Shown here piece by piece: positions 54,832 through 63,042 of a stretch of 64,000 bases of DNA. Both the position numbers and the translations under genes were made by a program. Source of the stretch: Cupriavidus necator A5-1 (lineage in GTDB: Bacteria > Pseudomonadota > Gammaproteobacteria > Burkholderiales > Burkholderiaceae); the NCBI RefSeq assembly GCF_000744095.1, contig NZ_JQLI01000008.1, forward strand, positions 2,604,001 through 2,668,000, given 5' to 3'. A model generated the notes under the pieces. The model had not been told where the DNA came from. It worked only from the letters and a program-made list of their open reading frames with translations, and did not search any database. How positions within the stretch are numbered: position 1 is the stretch's first letter; every line of letters begins with the position of its first letter.

Positions 54832-55068
54832 CTTAGCCTCCGCCCTCTCCTGCACAGACACCTCGCAAAAAATAGTCGGCACAACGGCGTGCCTCAGGCA
54901 TGAGATTCGGCGTTACATCACGGGCCGGTCAAAGACCGTTATCGGAACAAAGGTGAAGGAAATAAAAAGAGTCCGCGCCAGGGCGAACACCACGACAATG
55001 CGGCAAGCTGCAGCGCGTTATGGCGTACAGAGCAAAGACGCGGCAAACTCGTGGCGAAGCCCCAACGA

Positions 55069-55317
55069 TCAGAACCTGGGCCGCTCCTTCGACGGAGTGT
55101 AAGGTGTATTGCCGTCGCCAAAGAAGCGTCGGTTCGTCGCCTCCGCCACCCGATTGCAGAGTACGTCTCCGAGCCTTATGCGGTCCGTCTTGCATCGCTG
55201 GCGCAGCTCCCTGAGCCGCTCGGGATTGGCAGCCAACGATTCGACGGTGTCAGGCGATCCGGAAGGGCCGCATGCCACCAAAAGCAGGGTAACAAAGGTC
55301 AGTGCGGTTCTGTTCAT
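55069..55317 (-). CDS. EexN-family entry exclusion lipoprotein
   Basis: The 82-residue product has a lipoprotein signal (LLLVACG) and the EexN signature DTVESLAANPERLRELRQRC followed by ATNRRFFGDG. It sits in the outer leaflet of the inner membrane or the outer membrane and lowers entry of related conjugative elements. Its ATG overlaps the stop of the LysR gene upstream, as in Tn4371-type elements. With transfer genes broken it could still protect the cell. Confidence 0.88.
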   Translation of the reverse strand: MNRTALTFVTLLLVACGPSGSPDTVESLAANPERLRELRQRCKTDRIRLGDVLCNRVAEATNRRFFGDGNTPYTPSKERPRF

Positions 55318-56258
55318 GTCTCAACGTCCTGTGAGATGTTAGGTTGAGTGCAATCGGCGGGGCTGCCACAAGCCGGCGACTCGACAGGGGTGACCCGCTC
55401 GATGAAGCGAGCCAGCGTCTGTGATGGCTCGGCATCCAGGCGCAGCAGGTAGGTCGTGACCATGGGCACCCGCCCTGCCAACGGGCGCGCTACCACGCCC
55501 GATGCCCGGCTGGCGGAGACAAGTGATGCGCTGCCAAGACCCAATGCAAGGCCGGCCGACACCAAGGTCAGCATCAAGTCGAATGACGTAACCCGGTCCG
55601 CGACCAGCGGCTCCTGATCCAGCCGGCGCAGCAAGCGATCAACCAGCCGCGCCTGCCCCTCGCACGCTTGCGGATCAAAGAGGACCAACGGATAGCGCAG
55701 CAGTTCGTCCAGCGGAATATGCCGATAGGCGAGTAGTGGATGACGTGCCGGGACCGCGACCACCATAGGTTCGCTCCAGAGTGGATGGGCGACGATGCCA
55801 TCGCCAACTTCGTTGGTCAGGGAGAATCCCACGTCGTACACATCCTCGTGCAGTCCCCTGACCTGCTGCGACAACGGCACTTCGAATAGTCGGAGCGCCA
55901 CCTCTGGATCCTCCTGTCGACACAGCGCAAGCAAAGCCGGCAAGCGTGGCCGAGCGCAACAGTCTGACAAGGAGATGCGCAACTGGTCGGGAAACCCATT
56001 AGCGACTCCTCGCACGCTGTCGCACGCCTGCTCCAACGCGGCGAAGATGCGCGGCACATGCCTCTGAAACATCCGGCCAGCACGGGTTAGCCGTGTACTC
56101 CTCGTGGTCCGCTGGAAGAGCTGCACGCCAAGGTCTTCTTCCAGCTCCCTGATGGCGCGTGATAACGGCGACTGCTCCATGTGCAATCGCGCGGCAGCCC
56201 TTGTGAAATGGAGCTCTTCGGCGACGACCAAGAAGCACTGCAAATGACGCAACTCCAT
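55314..56258 (-). CDS. LysR-type regulator of the conjugative element
   Basis: The 314-residue product has the winged helix MELRHLQCFLVVAEELHFTRAAARLHMEQSPLSRAIRELEEDL at the start, where MEQSPLSRAI is the form seen in Tn4371-type elements, and a LysR effector domain. ATG at 56258 gives the normal start; the frame extends to 56309. It overlaps eexN by 4 bp, so the two are expressed together. The ligand is unknown. Confidence 0.9.
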   Translation of the reverse strand: MELRHLQCFLVVAEELHFTRAAARLHMEQSPLSRAIRELEEDLGVQLFQRTTRSTRLTRAGRMFQRHVPRIFAALEQACDSVRGVANGFPDQLRISLSDCCARPRLPALLALCRQEDPEVALRLFEVPLSQQVRGLHEDVYDVGFSLTNEVGDGIVAHPLWSEPMVVAVPARHPLLAYRHIPLDELLRYPLVLFDPQACEGQARLVDRLLRRLDQEPLVADRVTSFDLMLTLVSAGLALGLGSASLVSASRASGVVARPLAGRVPMVTTYLLRLDAEPSQTLARFIERVTPVESPACGSPADCTQPNISQDVET

Positions 56259-57054
56259 CCTGGCTCTCACTGGCCTGCTACGCATGCGCGCTCCCACGGG
56301 GCGATGCATCCGGATAGAAGCGGTTCACCAGTGGCCGATAGGTCCGACTCTCATGCATGCAACATCTCCTCATGAACGAGCGAAGACCGCAGCCAGATAC
56401 GCATTCAACCGCGACGGCGCCTTCACAAAGGATGAACCGACGTCGACCAACCGCATCAATCTGCCTCGTCACGCCGCACGGAAGCGCCATGACTTGAGCC
56501 TCGCTCGATCCGCCTTACAACACTGCAAACGTGAGGGGTGCGACTGCGTGGAAGCCTTGTCCTTGACAGGACAGGCCCGCTCTCAAGCACCCCTCCGGTG
56601 GGTCAAATTTGCCCCCCTTTTTTTCATTGCAGCCCAAAGAAACAGAATCCTGCGATCCACGTGATTCTGTCTTCACTGATCATTCATTGCGAACGCATGT
56701 CAACCCACTCAAGACCGAAATTCGACAAAGAAGAGGCACAGATACTGGAAACTTGCCGACAATTCGGCGTTTTTACGAGAAACGATTGCGAAGGAAGGAA
56801 TGGCACCCTTCGTCATGAATACCGCTTTTTGGTTACTCATGACGTTTCGATCCGTCGATTTTTCATCAAATTAAAAATCTAGATCGATATTGGAATCATT
56901 CAGACAGAAGATGGCTAAATATCGACGGAACTTCTGCGGCAATTATTCCGTCAATTCAAAAGGACTTGAAGTCAGGATCGATGAGGTCTCCCGAGAGAGA
57001 GAGCGCACCAGTTTGCAAGACTTATGTTTTCTTCCTCCTAATAGACAGCAGAGT
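56259..57054. other. 0.8 kb junction region, AT-rich, with a possible small gene
   Basis: No known gene is present. One short frame at 56697-56882 (61 residues, MSTHSRPKFDKEEAQILETC) is possible but unsupported. TTTTTCAT, the octamer I recall as the Tn4371 attachment core, occurs at 56619 and 56859. Base composition falls sharply at about 56600, marking a border between the element and the cargo. Confidence 0.4.
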
Positions 57055-57501
57055 ATGAAATCCAGCAAGTCATCCAGCGCCATCGCGACCGCCGCTTCAT
57101 TAGCAATCTGCTTCATGTCACCCCAAGCAGCACTAGCTTTCAGCGTAACGGAAGCTCACGGTCGTTCTACTTACCTTGCGGTCCACGAGTGGGCGGCACA
57201 AGTTGGTTACTCGGTCAGCTGGCAGCCGCTAACCCACGCTGGCACGGTGGACTTCCCCGCTCCCCCACTCGACGTGCATGAAGATTTCTGGATGGCGGTC
57301 AAGGCGCTGATAAGTGGCGCGGCGTATGGGCGTGCCAACGTCTACTGCTTACCACCGTTGGAGTTCCAGGCCGAAGCAATTATCGACGACCACATGCGCC
57401 TGGTTTACGTGGTCGGGCACCCTACGGGGCGACGCTGCTCGGTTCCGTACTCGCCAGCGCGGGCGAACACGGATACCCTCCGAATGGGCAGCAGGGTATG
57501 A
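57055..57501 (+). CDS. Secreted TcpQ-like small protein, paralog 2
   Basis: The 148-residue product has a signal peptide ending at AALAFS (about residue 29). The domain matches the protein at 37454-37855: HEWAAQVGYSVSWQPLTHAGTVDFPAP, VKALISGAAYGRANVYC, LVYVVGHPTGRRC. The W, Y and W spacing recalls the TcpQ/PilL domain. It has an extra tail of about 15 residues that ends in the overlap with the next gene (ATGA). Part of the same family as 57498-57899. Confidence 0.68.
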   Translation: MKSSKSSSAIATAASLAICFMSPQAALAFSVTEAHGRSTYLAVHEWAAQVGYSVSWQPLTHAGTVDFPAPPLDVHEDFWMAVKALISGAAYGRANVYCLPPLEFQAEAIIDDHMRLVYVVGHPTGRRCSVPYSPARANTDTLRMGSRV

Positions 57502-57899
57502 AATCACACAAGTCATCCGGCGCCATCGTGGCCGCTGCATTATTTTCCGCGTGCCTCATGCCACCCCCAACAGCACTAGCCTTCAGCGTTACGGAAATTC
57601 ACAGTCGCTCTACTTACATTGCTGTCCACCAATGGGCGGCACAAGTTGGCTACTCGGTCGTCTGGCAGTTGCGAACCTTCGCTGGCACAGTGGACTTCCC
57701 TGCTCCGCCACGCGACGTGCATGAAGACTTTCGGATTGCTGTGGAGGCACTGGTAAGTGGCGCGGCATATGGGCATGTCAATGTCTACTGCATTCCACCG
57801 TCGGAGTTTTGGGCCGAAGCGCTTATCGACGACCGCATGCATCTAGTCTACGTAGTCGGCCGTCCTTCCGGTAGGCGCTGCGTAGCGCCCTATCCGTAG
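57498..57899 (+). CDS. Secreted TcpQ-like small protein, paralog 3
   Basis: The 133-residue product is a tandem duplicate of the preceding gene, with the same signal peptide pattern and domain (HQWAAQVGYSVVWQLRTFAG, VEALVSGAAYGHVNVYC, LVYVVGRPSGRRC). Its ATG overlaps the previous stop, so the pair is translated together. The two differ at many positions, so the duplication is old and both have been kept, which suggests both are used. Confidence 0.68.
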   Translation: MKSHKSSGAIVAAALFSACLMPPPTALAFSVTEIHSRSTYIAVHQWAAQVGYSVVWQLRTFAGTVDFPAPPRDVHEDFRIAVEALVSGAAYGHVNVYCIPPSEFWAEALIDDRMHLVYVVGRPSGRRCVAPYP

Positions 57900-58053
57900 G
57901 TTTCGGGAAGTTACTCGCCAACGCAATGGTTAATTCGAAACCTCACGGGGATAGCCGCAATATCAGATGTATTCTCAAAATCCCATAAATCCATATGTGA
58001 AAAGGATGAAGCGTGAAAACTCGCCTCGGACACACGCAGCCGGAGAAGCCACG

Positions 58054-58893
58054 ATGAATATTGGAATCATTGGTGCCGGCCATGCCGGCATCGCACGCTC
58101 TGATCTTGATTATATTTATCAGTTCGACCTGAACGGGTATGTCATTATTCCTGCCGCCATCGACATAATTCCTGCCGCCATCGACATAATTCATCTTCAG
58201 CGCTTGCAGGCATATTGGTCAAAATATCTCACCTCTCATTTTCTCCATGATGTGAATTTTGACTGGGGCAAGGAGTGGCGCGATCTGATCGACCTAGATT
58301 CTGTCTATCGCTTCTTGGATATCGTCTATAGATCAAAATTTAGACTTGACCATATGTTTTGTGCTGACGAACGATTCGTCAGCAGTGGTGGAAAACTGCA
58401 TCATGGGGCCGATATGTTTGATGAAGGGATCTATTACTGGGTACGAAATCATCGTATTCACAGCGGTCTTATCGCGGTCCAGTATGCCATTTCCGATATC
58501 GGCGCGAGCGAAAACCATTTTTGCTGCGTTCCAGGTTCACATCGCGCCAACTTTCCAGTTCCGGACTGCTACCGCAGCATCGCCGAGAATCCGTTGTTGC
58601 GGCACATCTTCCTACAGGCGGGAGATGCTTTGGTCTTCTCAGAAGCGCTTGTACACGGGACCTGCAAGGTGGCAAATTCCGGGCAACGGCGATCGGTCTT
58701 TGCACGTTTCATGAACAACCATTCCTATTTTAGGAAGCCGACAGCGCATCACGAAATTACGGCGTTGCCAGCCACGCCAAACTATTCAGCCCCCGGCGTC
58801 CAGGCATTCTCCGCAGACTACCTCACACCACGGCAGCGACAGCTGGTAGTAGAACCCGCCTACTCAAGGGGGCACGCGCCCATAAGGAGCTAA
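58054..58893 (+). CDS. Phytanoyl-CoA dioxygenase (PhyH)-like protein with an opine-dehydrogenase-like start
   Basis: This protein of 279 residues begins MNIGIIGAGHAGIA, which is the Rossmann start of the opine dehydrogenase family, and continues directly as a PhyH-type iron/2-oxoglutarate dioxygenase: YIYQFDLNGYVIIPAA, GGKLHHGADMF, IHSGLIAVQYAISDIGASENHFCCVPGSHRANFPVP with the distal fold, and GDALVFSEALVHGTCKV with the late metal His. The PhyH family includes enzymes that hydroxylate or halogenate secondary metabolites. The ATG at 58054 has a GGAGAAG site. A 21 bp tandem repeat near residue 33 adds seven residues. Confidence 0.78.
   Translation: MNIGIIGAGHAGIARSDLDYIYQFDLNGYVIIPAAIDIIPAAIDIIHLQRLQAYWSKYLTSHFLHDVNFDWGKEWRDLIDLDSVYRFLDIVYRSKFRLDHMFCADERFVSSGGKLHHGADMFDEGIYYWVRNHRIHSGLIAVQYAISDIGASENHFCCVPGSHRANFPVPDCYRSIAENPLLRHIFLQAGDALVFSEALVHGTCKVANSGQRRSVFARFMNNHSYFRKPTAHHEITALPATPNYSAPGVQAFSADYLTPRQRQLVVEPAYSRGHAPIRS
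58147..58188 (+). repeat. 21 bp tandem duplication inside the PhyH-like gene
   Basis: Two exact copies of a 21 bp unit (58147-58167 and 58168-58188) encode IPAAIDI twice, in frame. It lies just after the chimeric junction and adds seven residues to the N-terminal region without breaking the gene. Confidence 0.9.
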
Positions 58894-58899
58894 GCAGAT

Positions 58900-59265
58900 A
58901 TGGAACCCGTCAGTGTAAAGGCCATCATGCAAGGACCGCGAGGGGTTCTCTTCGTCAAGAATCCAAGGGACGAATTGGAACTGCCGGGCGGCAGGCCGGA
59001 GGCCGGCGAGGGATTAGAGTCAGCGCTGGTTCGCGAGGTAAAGGAAGAGTGCGGCCTGGCTATTACCAAGACGGCCTACGTTGGAAGCCAATCCTGCGAG
59101 ATCATTCCCGGAAAGCGTGTGTTGCTTGTGTTCTTTCGATGCGAGTTCACCAGTCGAGATCTCGTTTTGAGCGAAGAGCATACGGCTTATGAGTGGATAG
59201 ACGTAGCTGCAAAGAAGCCGGAAATGCTCCCGGATTTTTATTGGAAGTTCTGTCAAAAGCGTTGA
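58900..59265 (+). CDS. Nudix hydrolase
   Basis: The 121-residue product has a complete Nudix box, GGRPEAGEGLESALVREVKE followed by ECGL, that is GX5EX7REUXEEXGU, which binds magnesium and cleaves nucleoside diphosphates linked to another group. The size is that of a minimal MutT-type domain. It starts 6 bp after the PhyH stop, so the two are probably one transcript. The substrate is unknown. Confidence 0.9.
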   Translation: MEPVSVKAIMQGPRGVLFVKNPRDELELPGGRPEAGEGLESALVREVKEECGLAITKTAYVGSQSCEIIPGKRVLLVFFRCEFTSRDLVLSEEHTAYEWIDVAAKKPEMLPDFYWKFCQKR

Positions 59266-59410
59266 GTGGGCATTCCCGCTTAAGATCCAAGCGCTGTGAA
59301 GCTGTCGCAAAAATTCATCCGGCATGCCCTTCGCATACGGGCGAATCAGCTTGCCACGAGCTCAGTTCTTCGCTACAAACTACAGCCGCCTCCCCGCTGA
59401 GAGAAGGTCC

Positions 59411-60253
59411 ATGATGCAAGCAACGATCCAACAAATATCCCAGGGCATCTACGAGCACATTCCAACGGAGGACGTAGTTGGATACCTTCTCCGCGAGCAC
59501 TCAATACTTGCGTGGGCAATTGATGGCGCATCCCCCCTCACAGCATCCCCGTTTACGACCTATGAAAGCGTCACTGACGCAGGATGGTTCGTGCGACGCC
59601 TCGCCCAGCAGCTACAGGAGCAATTCCGAAACGCTCCCTTTAGTAAGGCGCGATTGCAAACCATCTTACAGATCCTCCAGGATGAGTATCGCCATACCGG
59701 TGGCAACGCCCAGCCGCTATGGGTTTGGCCGGTAGCAGCCGCGATGATTGTGGAGATCAACAGAACGGCAGGACAGGTGCACATGTCGATCTTTCGCTAT
59801 GCCGATTGCTTCGTGGAAATCTTGCTGGGTCCACTGCCTAAGACAGACCACGTCGCAATGTCCAATCAATCGTCACCAACGTATGATCTTTGGAAGCCGT
59901 TCTCTGGATTCGAGGGGCGAAAACTTGTCAGTCTTTGGCAACGCCGCTGCCAGCAACAGAAGAACGAGGCCAGTAATGCACTTACGCTGAACCCTGCGAG
60001 TGCGATGAAAGCTGTCGAGGAACAGCGAGTCATCCCTACGCCAGCGCATGTTGTTCTGGGTAGCGATGGTCTATCCCGTGTCTGGGACACTTATCGATTG
60101 ATGACCAGCACGGAGGCGATGCAATTAGTCGTACAACACGGGCTACTGGCATTGTTGCAAGTTCTCAGGGAATTTGAGGCATTCGCCCTTACGGGCGGGC
60201 CCGACCTCAAAAGACGGGATGATGCGAGCGGGATTCACATTTACCTTGCGTAG
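59411..60253 (+). CDS. PP2C-like protein (putative serine/threonine phosphatase relative)
   Basis: The 280-residue product has an order of motifs that resembles PP2C phosphatases: AWAIDGASPLT near residues 34-44 (the metal Asp-Gly), SVTDAGWFVRRLAQQLQE at 53-70, PVAAAMIVEINRTAGQVHMSIFRYADCFVEIL at 107-137 with a late Asp at 132, and C-terminal helices. The final metal-binding asparates are not all seen, so activity is uncertain. ATG at 59411 has a GAGAAGG site; it starts 145 bp after the Nudix stop. I infer the fold from spacing, not from a search. Confidence 0.55.
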   Translation: MMQATIQQISQGIYEHIPTEDVVGYLLREHSILAWAIDGASPLTASPFTTYESVTDAGWFVRRLAQQLQEQFRNAPFSKARLQTILQILQDEYRHTGGNAQPLWVWPVAAAMIVEINRTAGQVHMSIFRYADCFVEILLGPLPKTDHVAMSNQSSPTYDLWKPFSGFEGRKLVSLWQRRCQQQKNEASNALTLNPASAMKAVEEQRVIPTPAHVVLGSDGLSRVWDTYRLMTSTEAMQLVVQHGLLALLQVLREFEAFALTGGPDLKRRDDASGIHIYLA

Positions 60254-60319
60254 ACAACTCGCCTGCTGTTCGATAGCGAGGTAGAGCAACGAGGCAGTCC
60301 GCTGCAGCGTCGAGTCACT

Positions 60320-60515
60320 GCGGCAGTACAAGGGTACGCTGTCGACCGATCTCCTAAGACACCCCGCCGCCGCTTATCGTCGCAGTAAGCCGCTGCCCCA
60401 GCCGCTGCTCGAGCACTGGCTTCTATGGCACCAGGCTGAATCGCATGCCGTCATCCAGCATCGCGTAGCACCCGCTAGCAAGCATGGCGCTGCGCCTGTA
60501 GATGCCCACCACACG
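60320..60515 (-). pseudogene. Relaxase (DUF3363 part), C-terminal fragment
   Basis: On the minus strand the frame reads GIYRRSAMLASGCYAMLDDG, MRFSLVP, a TAG in place of Trp, KPVLEQRLGQRLTATISGGG and EIGRQR after another TAG. These are the last residues of a Tn4371-type relaxase. It overlaps in content with the fragment ending at 61418, so the nucleotidyltransferase gene between them has split the relaxase with a repeat of about 90 bp on each side. Confidence 0.75.
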
Positions 60516-60602
60516 CCAGGGCGCTGCTAGAGCTGGGAATCTTCATTCATAAGGAGCACGCCGTGGTTGCGATCTGCCGTCGACTATGTCAGGTAGCACG
60601 AA

Positions 60603-61391
60603 ATGAGTGAGTCATTCGACTTACGCGATCTCGTCCAGGCGATCGGCATCCGCAAGTATGGTGAGGCTACCGTCGGCGTGATGCTGACAGGTAGCTTTGC
60701 CAGGGGTAACGCGGCGCCGCAGAGCGACGTGGACCTTATCGTCAGCTCTGCGGACATTCAGTCCGACGGACAGCGAATCTTCCGCCACCGCGGCAGGTTG
60801 GTCATCTTGAAGATCCAGTCCCGCGGGACGCTGGCCGCGATCCTTGTCGACCCACGGAGCGTCTGCCGGTATCTCACTGGCCTGACTCATTCCGTCCCCT
60901 TGGTCGACCAAGACGGGTTCCTGAGAGACCTGCGGGACAAAGCCCGGAACTTCGAGTGGACAGCCGAGATGATCGTCAGCGCGCATCGTGAGGCTGCCTT
61001 AGAATTGATCGGTTGGCTGGAAGAGGTGCACAAGGGCGTCGCCGGGCTCGAATCCGGGGATTCCGGAAGAATGCTCCAGGCCGCCCACGGTTGCTCCTGG
61101 GGCATGTTGCGGGTCGCGCAGCCGTACCTTAGGGTCCTGGAGGTCAGCGACAACACCGTCGTCGATGACATCACGGCTGCAGTGGGCTCGGCCTCCAGGT
61201 GGTCCACGCTCCTGAGGACGGCCATCGGACTGACGGAGGCCCGTCTTTCCGTCCGAGTCAAGGCAGGGCTCGAGCTATTTTGCGCCACCTCGGAGCTTGC
61301 CGGGTCATCATTCCTGCCGGACGAGTTGCAGATGATCGAACCGAGCCTGGCACAGATCCAGGAATTCCTGGCTTCCCATTCACGCTACTAA
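60603..61391 (+). CDS. Nucleotidyltransferase of the MNT/aminoglycoside-adenylyltransferase fold
   Basis: This protein of 262 residues has the pol-beta-type site GSFARGNAAPQSDVDLIVSS near residue 31 (GS-x9-10-DxD), then a regulatory region and a C-terminal helical part with HREAALELIGWLEEVHKG near 122, as in aminoglycoside adenylyltransferases and stand-alone MNT proteins. It may transfer a nucleotide to a drug or to a protein partner; no HEPN gene, the usual toxin partner, stands beside it. It is inserted within a relaxase remnant, between two 90 bp repeats. Confidence 0.75.
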   Translation: MSESFDLRDLVQAIGIRKYGEATVGVMLTGSFARGNAAPQSDVDLIVSSADIQSDGQRIFRHRGRLVILKIQSRGTLAAILVDPRSVCRYLTGLTHSVPLVDQDGFLRDLRDKARNFEWTAEMIVSAHREAALELIGWLEEVHKGVAGLESGDSGRMLQAAHGCSWGMLRVAQPYLRVLEVSDNTVVDDITAAVGSASRWSTLLRTAIGLTEARLSVRVKAGLELFCATSELAGSSFLPDELQMIEPSLAQIQEFLASHSRY

Positions 61392-61417
61392 GCGGACCAA
61401 CCAACAGAAGCGGATGT

Positions 61418-62229
61418 TCACCGCTGCTTCCATGGCACCAGGCTGAATCCCATGCCGTCATCCAGCATTGCGTATCGCCCGCTAGCAAGCATGACGTTAC
61501 GCCTGTAGATGCCGGCCACACGCTGTCCCTGGGCCACCGGCCGATGTTCCAATCCGGTCTCTGCCGCTATGTCCTTTGCGGCCTCCGCTAGCTCGCGGCT
61601 GCGCAGTGTTACCAGCAGGTCGCGGGCGAGCACCACGCGCTCGCCGCACCGCTCAGCCAGCCCCTGTTCGGCCAGAAAATCGGCGCGCTGGCGCAACGCG
61701 CCCTTGACCTCCGTGCCAAAGCCCAGGTCGCCCAGCCCCTCGCCCCCTCTGATCAACTGCTGATCCAGCCACGTCGCGCCGATCACGCGGACCTGCCTTT
61801 CAATGGGCAGGTGCGATTTCAGCTCGACGGCCACACTGCCGCCCAAACGCTGCGCGTCGTACTGGGGCCTCGTTCTGCCAAGTCGCCGGGCACGCGCCAG
61901 ACGCCTTCGGCCAAGCGCTCGACAATGCCGGCTCGGCGTAAGGCTTCCAACCTACGGACATGCGCCGAGACGACTTCTTTCGGTTCCCGATCTGGCACGG
62001 CCTGGCCCTGGGCGACGGCCAAGTGATGATCAGTGCGGTACACGCCATCGACGGCCAGCGCGGCGATGTTGCGGTCGGCTGCGCGCACATCGGCCGAGCC
62101 CTTCACCTCCACCACCGCGCCGGTCGGGTACTGCTCCAGCTCCGAGCGCGGCGGCAGCGCGACATAGTGCGCCTTGCCGTCGATTCCATCGATAACCAGA
62201 TAGCCATTGTTGTACAGCTCGTCCACCAC
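61418..62229 (-). pseudogene. Conjugative relaxase (DUF3363 region), truncated and frameshifted
   Basis: The upstream frame reads VDELYNNGYLVIDGIDGKAH, GAVVEVKGSADVRAADRNIA, TDHHLAVAQGQAVPDREPKE and VVSAHVRRLEALRRAGIVER; the lower frame continues VAVELKSHLPIERQVRVIGA, TWLDQQLIRGGEGLGDLGFG and GIYRRNVMLASGRYAMLDDG. This is the C-terminal DUF3363 region of a Tn4371-type relaxase. The nickase domain is missing, a shift lies near 61840, and the end is cut after FSLVPWKQR. It cannot start transfer. Confidence 0.88.
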
Positions 62230-62246
62230 GGGAAAGCGCAGCGCAG

Positions 62247-62279
62247 AGGGTCGTTTTGCAGCGAAGGCAAAACGACCCT
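62247..62279. repeat. Perfect 13 bp inverted repeat between DUF2285 and the relaxase remnant
   Basis: AGGGTCGTTTTGC (62247-62259) and its exact reverse complement (62267-62279) flank a 7 nt centre. It lies 8 bp after the DUF2285 stop. There is no T-run, so it is not a clear terminator; it could be an mRNA-stabilising hairpin or a recombination site. Confidence 0.55.
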
Positions 62280-62286
62280 ACCGAGG

Positions 62287-63042
62287 TCACTCGAGCTGCG
62301 CCAGGCGGCGATAGCCGCCGTGCATCAGCGATCGGCCGCGGCGTACCAGGCGCCGAACGCGCGAGCGCAGGCCGCCGTCGGCATGCCAGCCCGTTGCCAC
62401 AGCATCTAAACCGAACAGCCCTTCCCCGATCTCGCGCAGGGACGCGCTTGCCTGAGTCGCATCGAGCGCTTGCAGGGTGTGCAGTTCCAGCAGTGCGGCG
62501 GGTGCCGGCCGGGACCGGGCAGCGACAGTCGGGGAAGCTTCGGTAACCTCCGCCAACTTGTCCCACTCGGCCACGACCGTGCCGTAGCGCGCGCTAAGCG
62601 CGGCGCCGGGCCGGACGGCATAGACAACGGCCATGCCATCCTCCAGCCCGGGCGCCAGCGCCAGCCGTACGCAGCTGCCGGGCCGGCGAGCCATCAGTAT
62701 CAGACGTTTGCCGTCATGAATCAGATGCTTTTGGCCGGGAATGCGCCAAAACTGGAAGGCGCTGGCATTGGGCGATGGGTCGGCATCCGGGTAGAGTTGG
62801 AGCACCGCGTCATGGTCAGGGTACCAGGCCGGATGCGCGTCGCGCGCATCCAGAGACGGGTCTTCCAACAGGCGAAGGCCCCAGCGATGCGCCGCCTCCG
62901 GCCGGCGCCGACGGCACAGCCAGTCGCACCGGTAGTCGGGATGACGGCGCAGATACTCCCAAGCCAACTCTGGCCCGTCCAGGTGCAGAACGTAAAGATA
63001 CGCTGCGGTTGGAAGCCATGAATCAGCGCTGTGATCTGCCAT
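62287..63042 (-). CDS. DUF2285 protein of a Tn4371-type element
   Basis: The 251-residue product is intact and carries the family pattern: AAYLYVLHLDGPELAWEYLR and HPDYRCDW at the start, ARDAHPAWYPDHDAVLQLYP and HLIHDGKRLILMAR in the middle, and the DUF2285 end LHTLQALDATQASASLREIG with RRLVRRGRSLMHGGYRRLAQ. It is thought to be a DNA-binding regulator of the element. ATG at 63042 has an AGAAGG site. A broken copy lies at 39326-40070. Confidence 0.9.
   Translation of the reverse strand: MADHSADSWLPTAAYLYVLHLDGPELAWEYLRRHPDYRCDWLCRRRRPEAAHRWGLRLLEDPSLDARDAHPAWYPDHDAVLQLYPDADPSPNASAFQFWRIPGQKHLIHDGKRLILMARRPGSCVRLALAPGLEDGMAVVYAVRPGAALSARYGTVVAEWDKLAEVTEASPTVAARSRPAPAALLELHTLQALDATQASASLREIGEGLFGLDAVATGWHADGGLRSRVRRLVRRGRSLMHGGYRRLAQLE

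Noticed and set aside
60603..61391. MNT-HEPN toxin-antitoxin pair
   Set aside because: The nucleotidyltransferase is present but no HEPN gene stands on either side, and the protein is longer than minimal MNT antitoxins.
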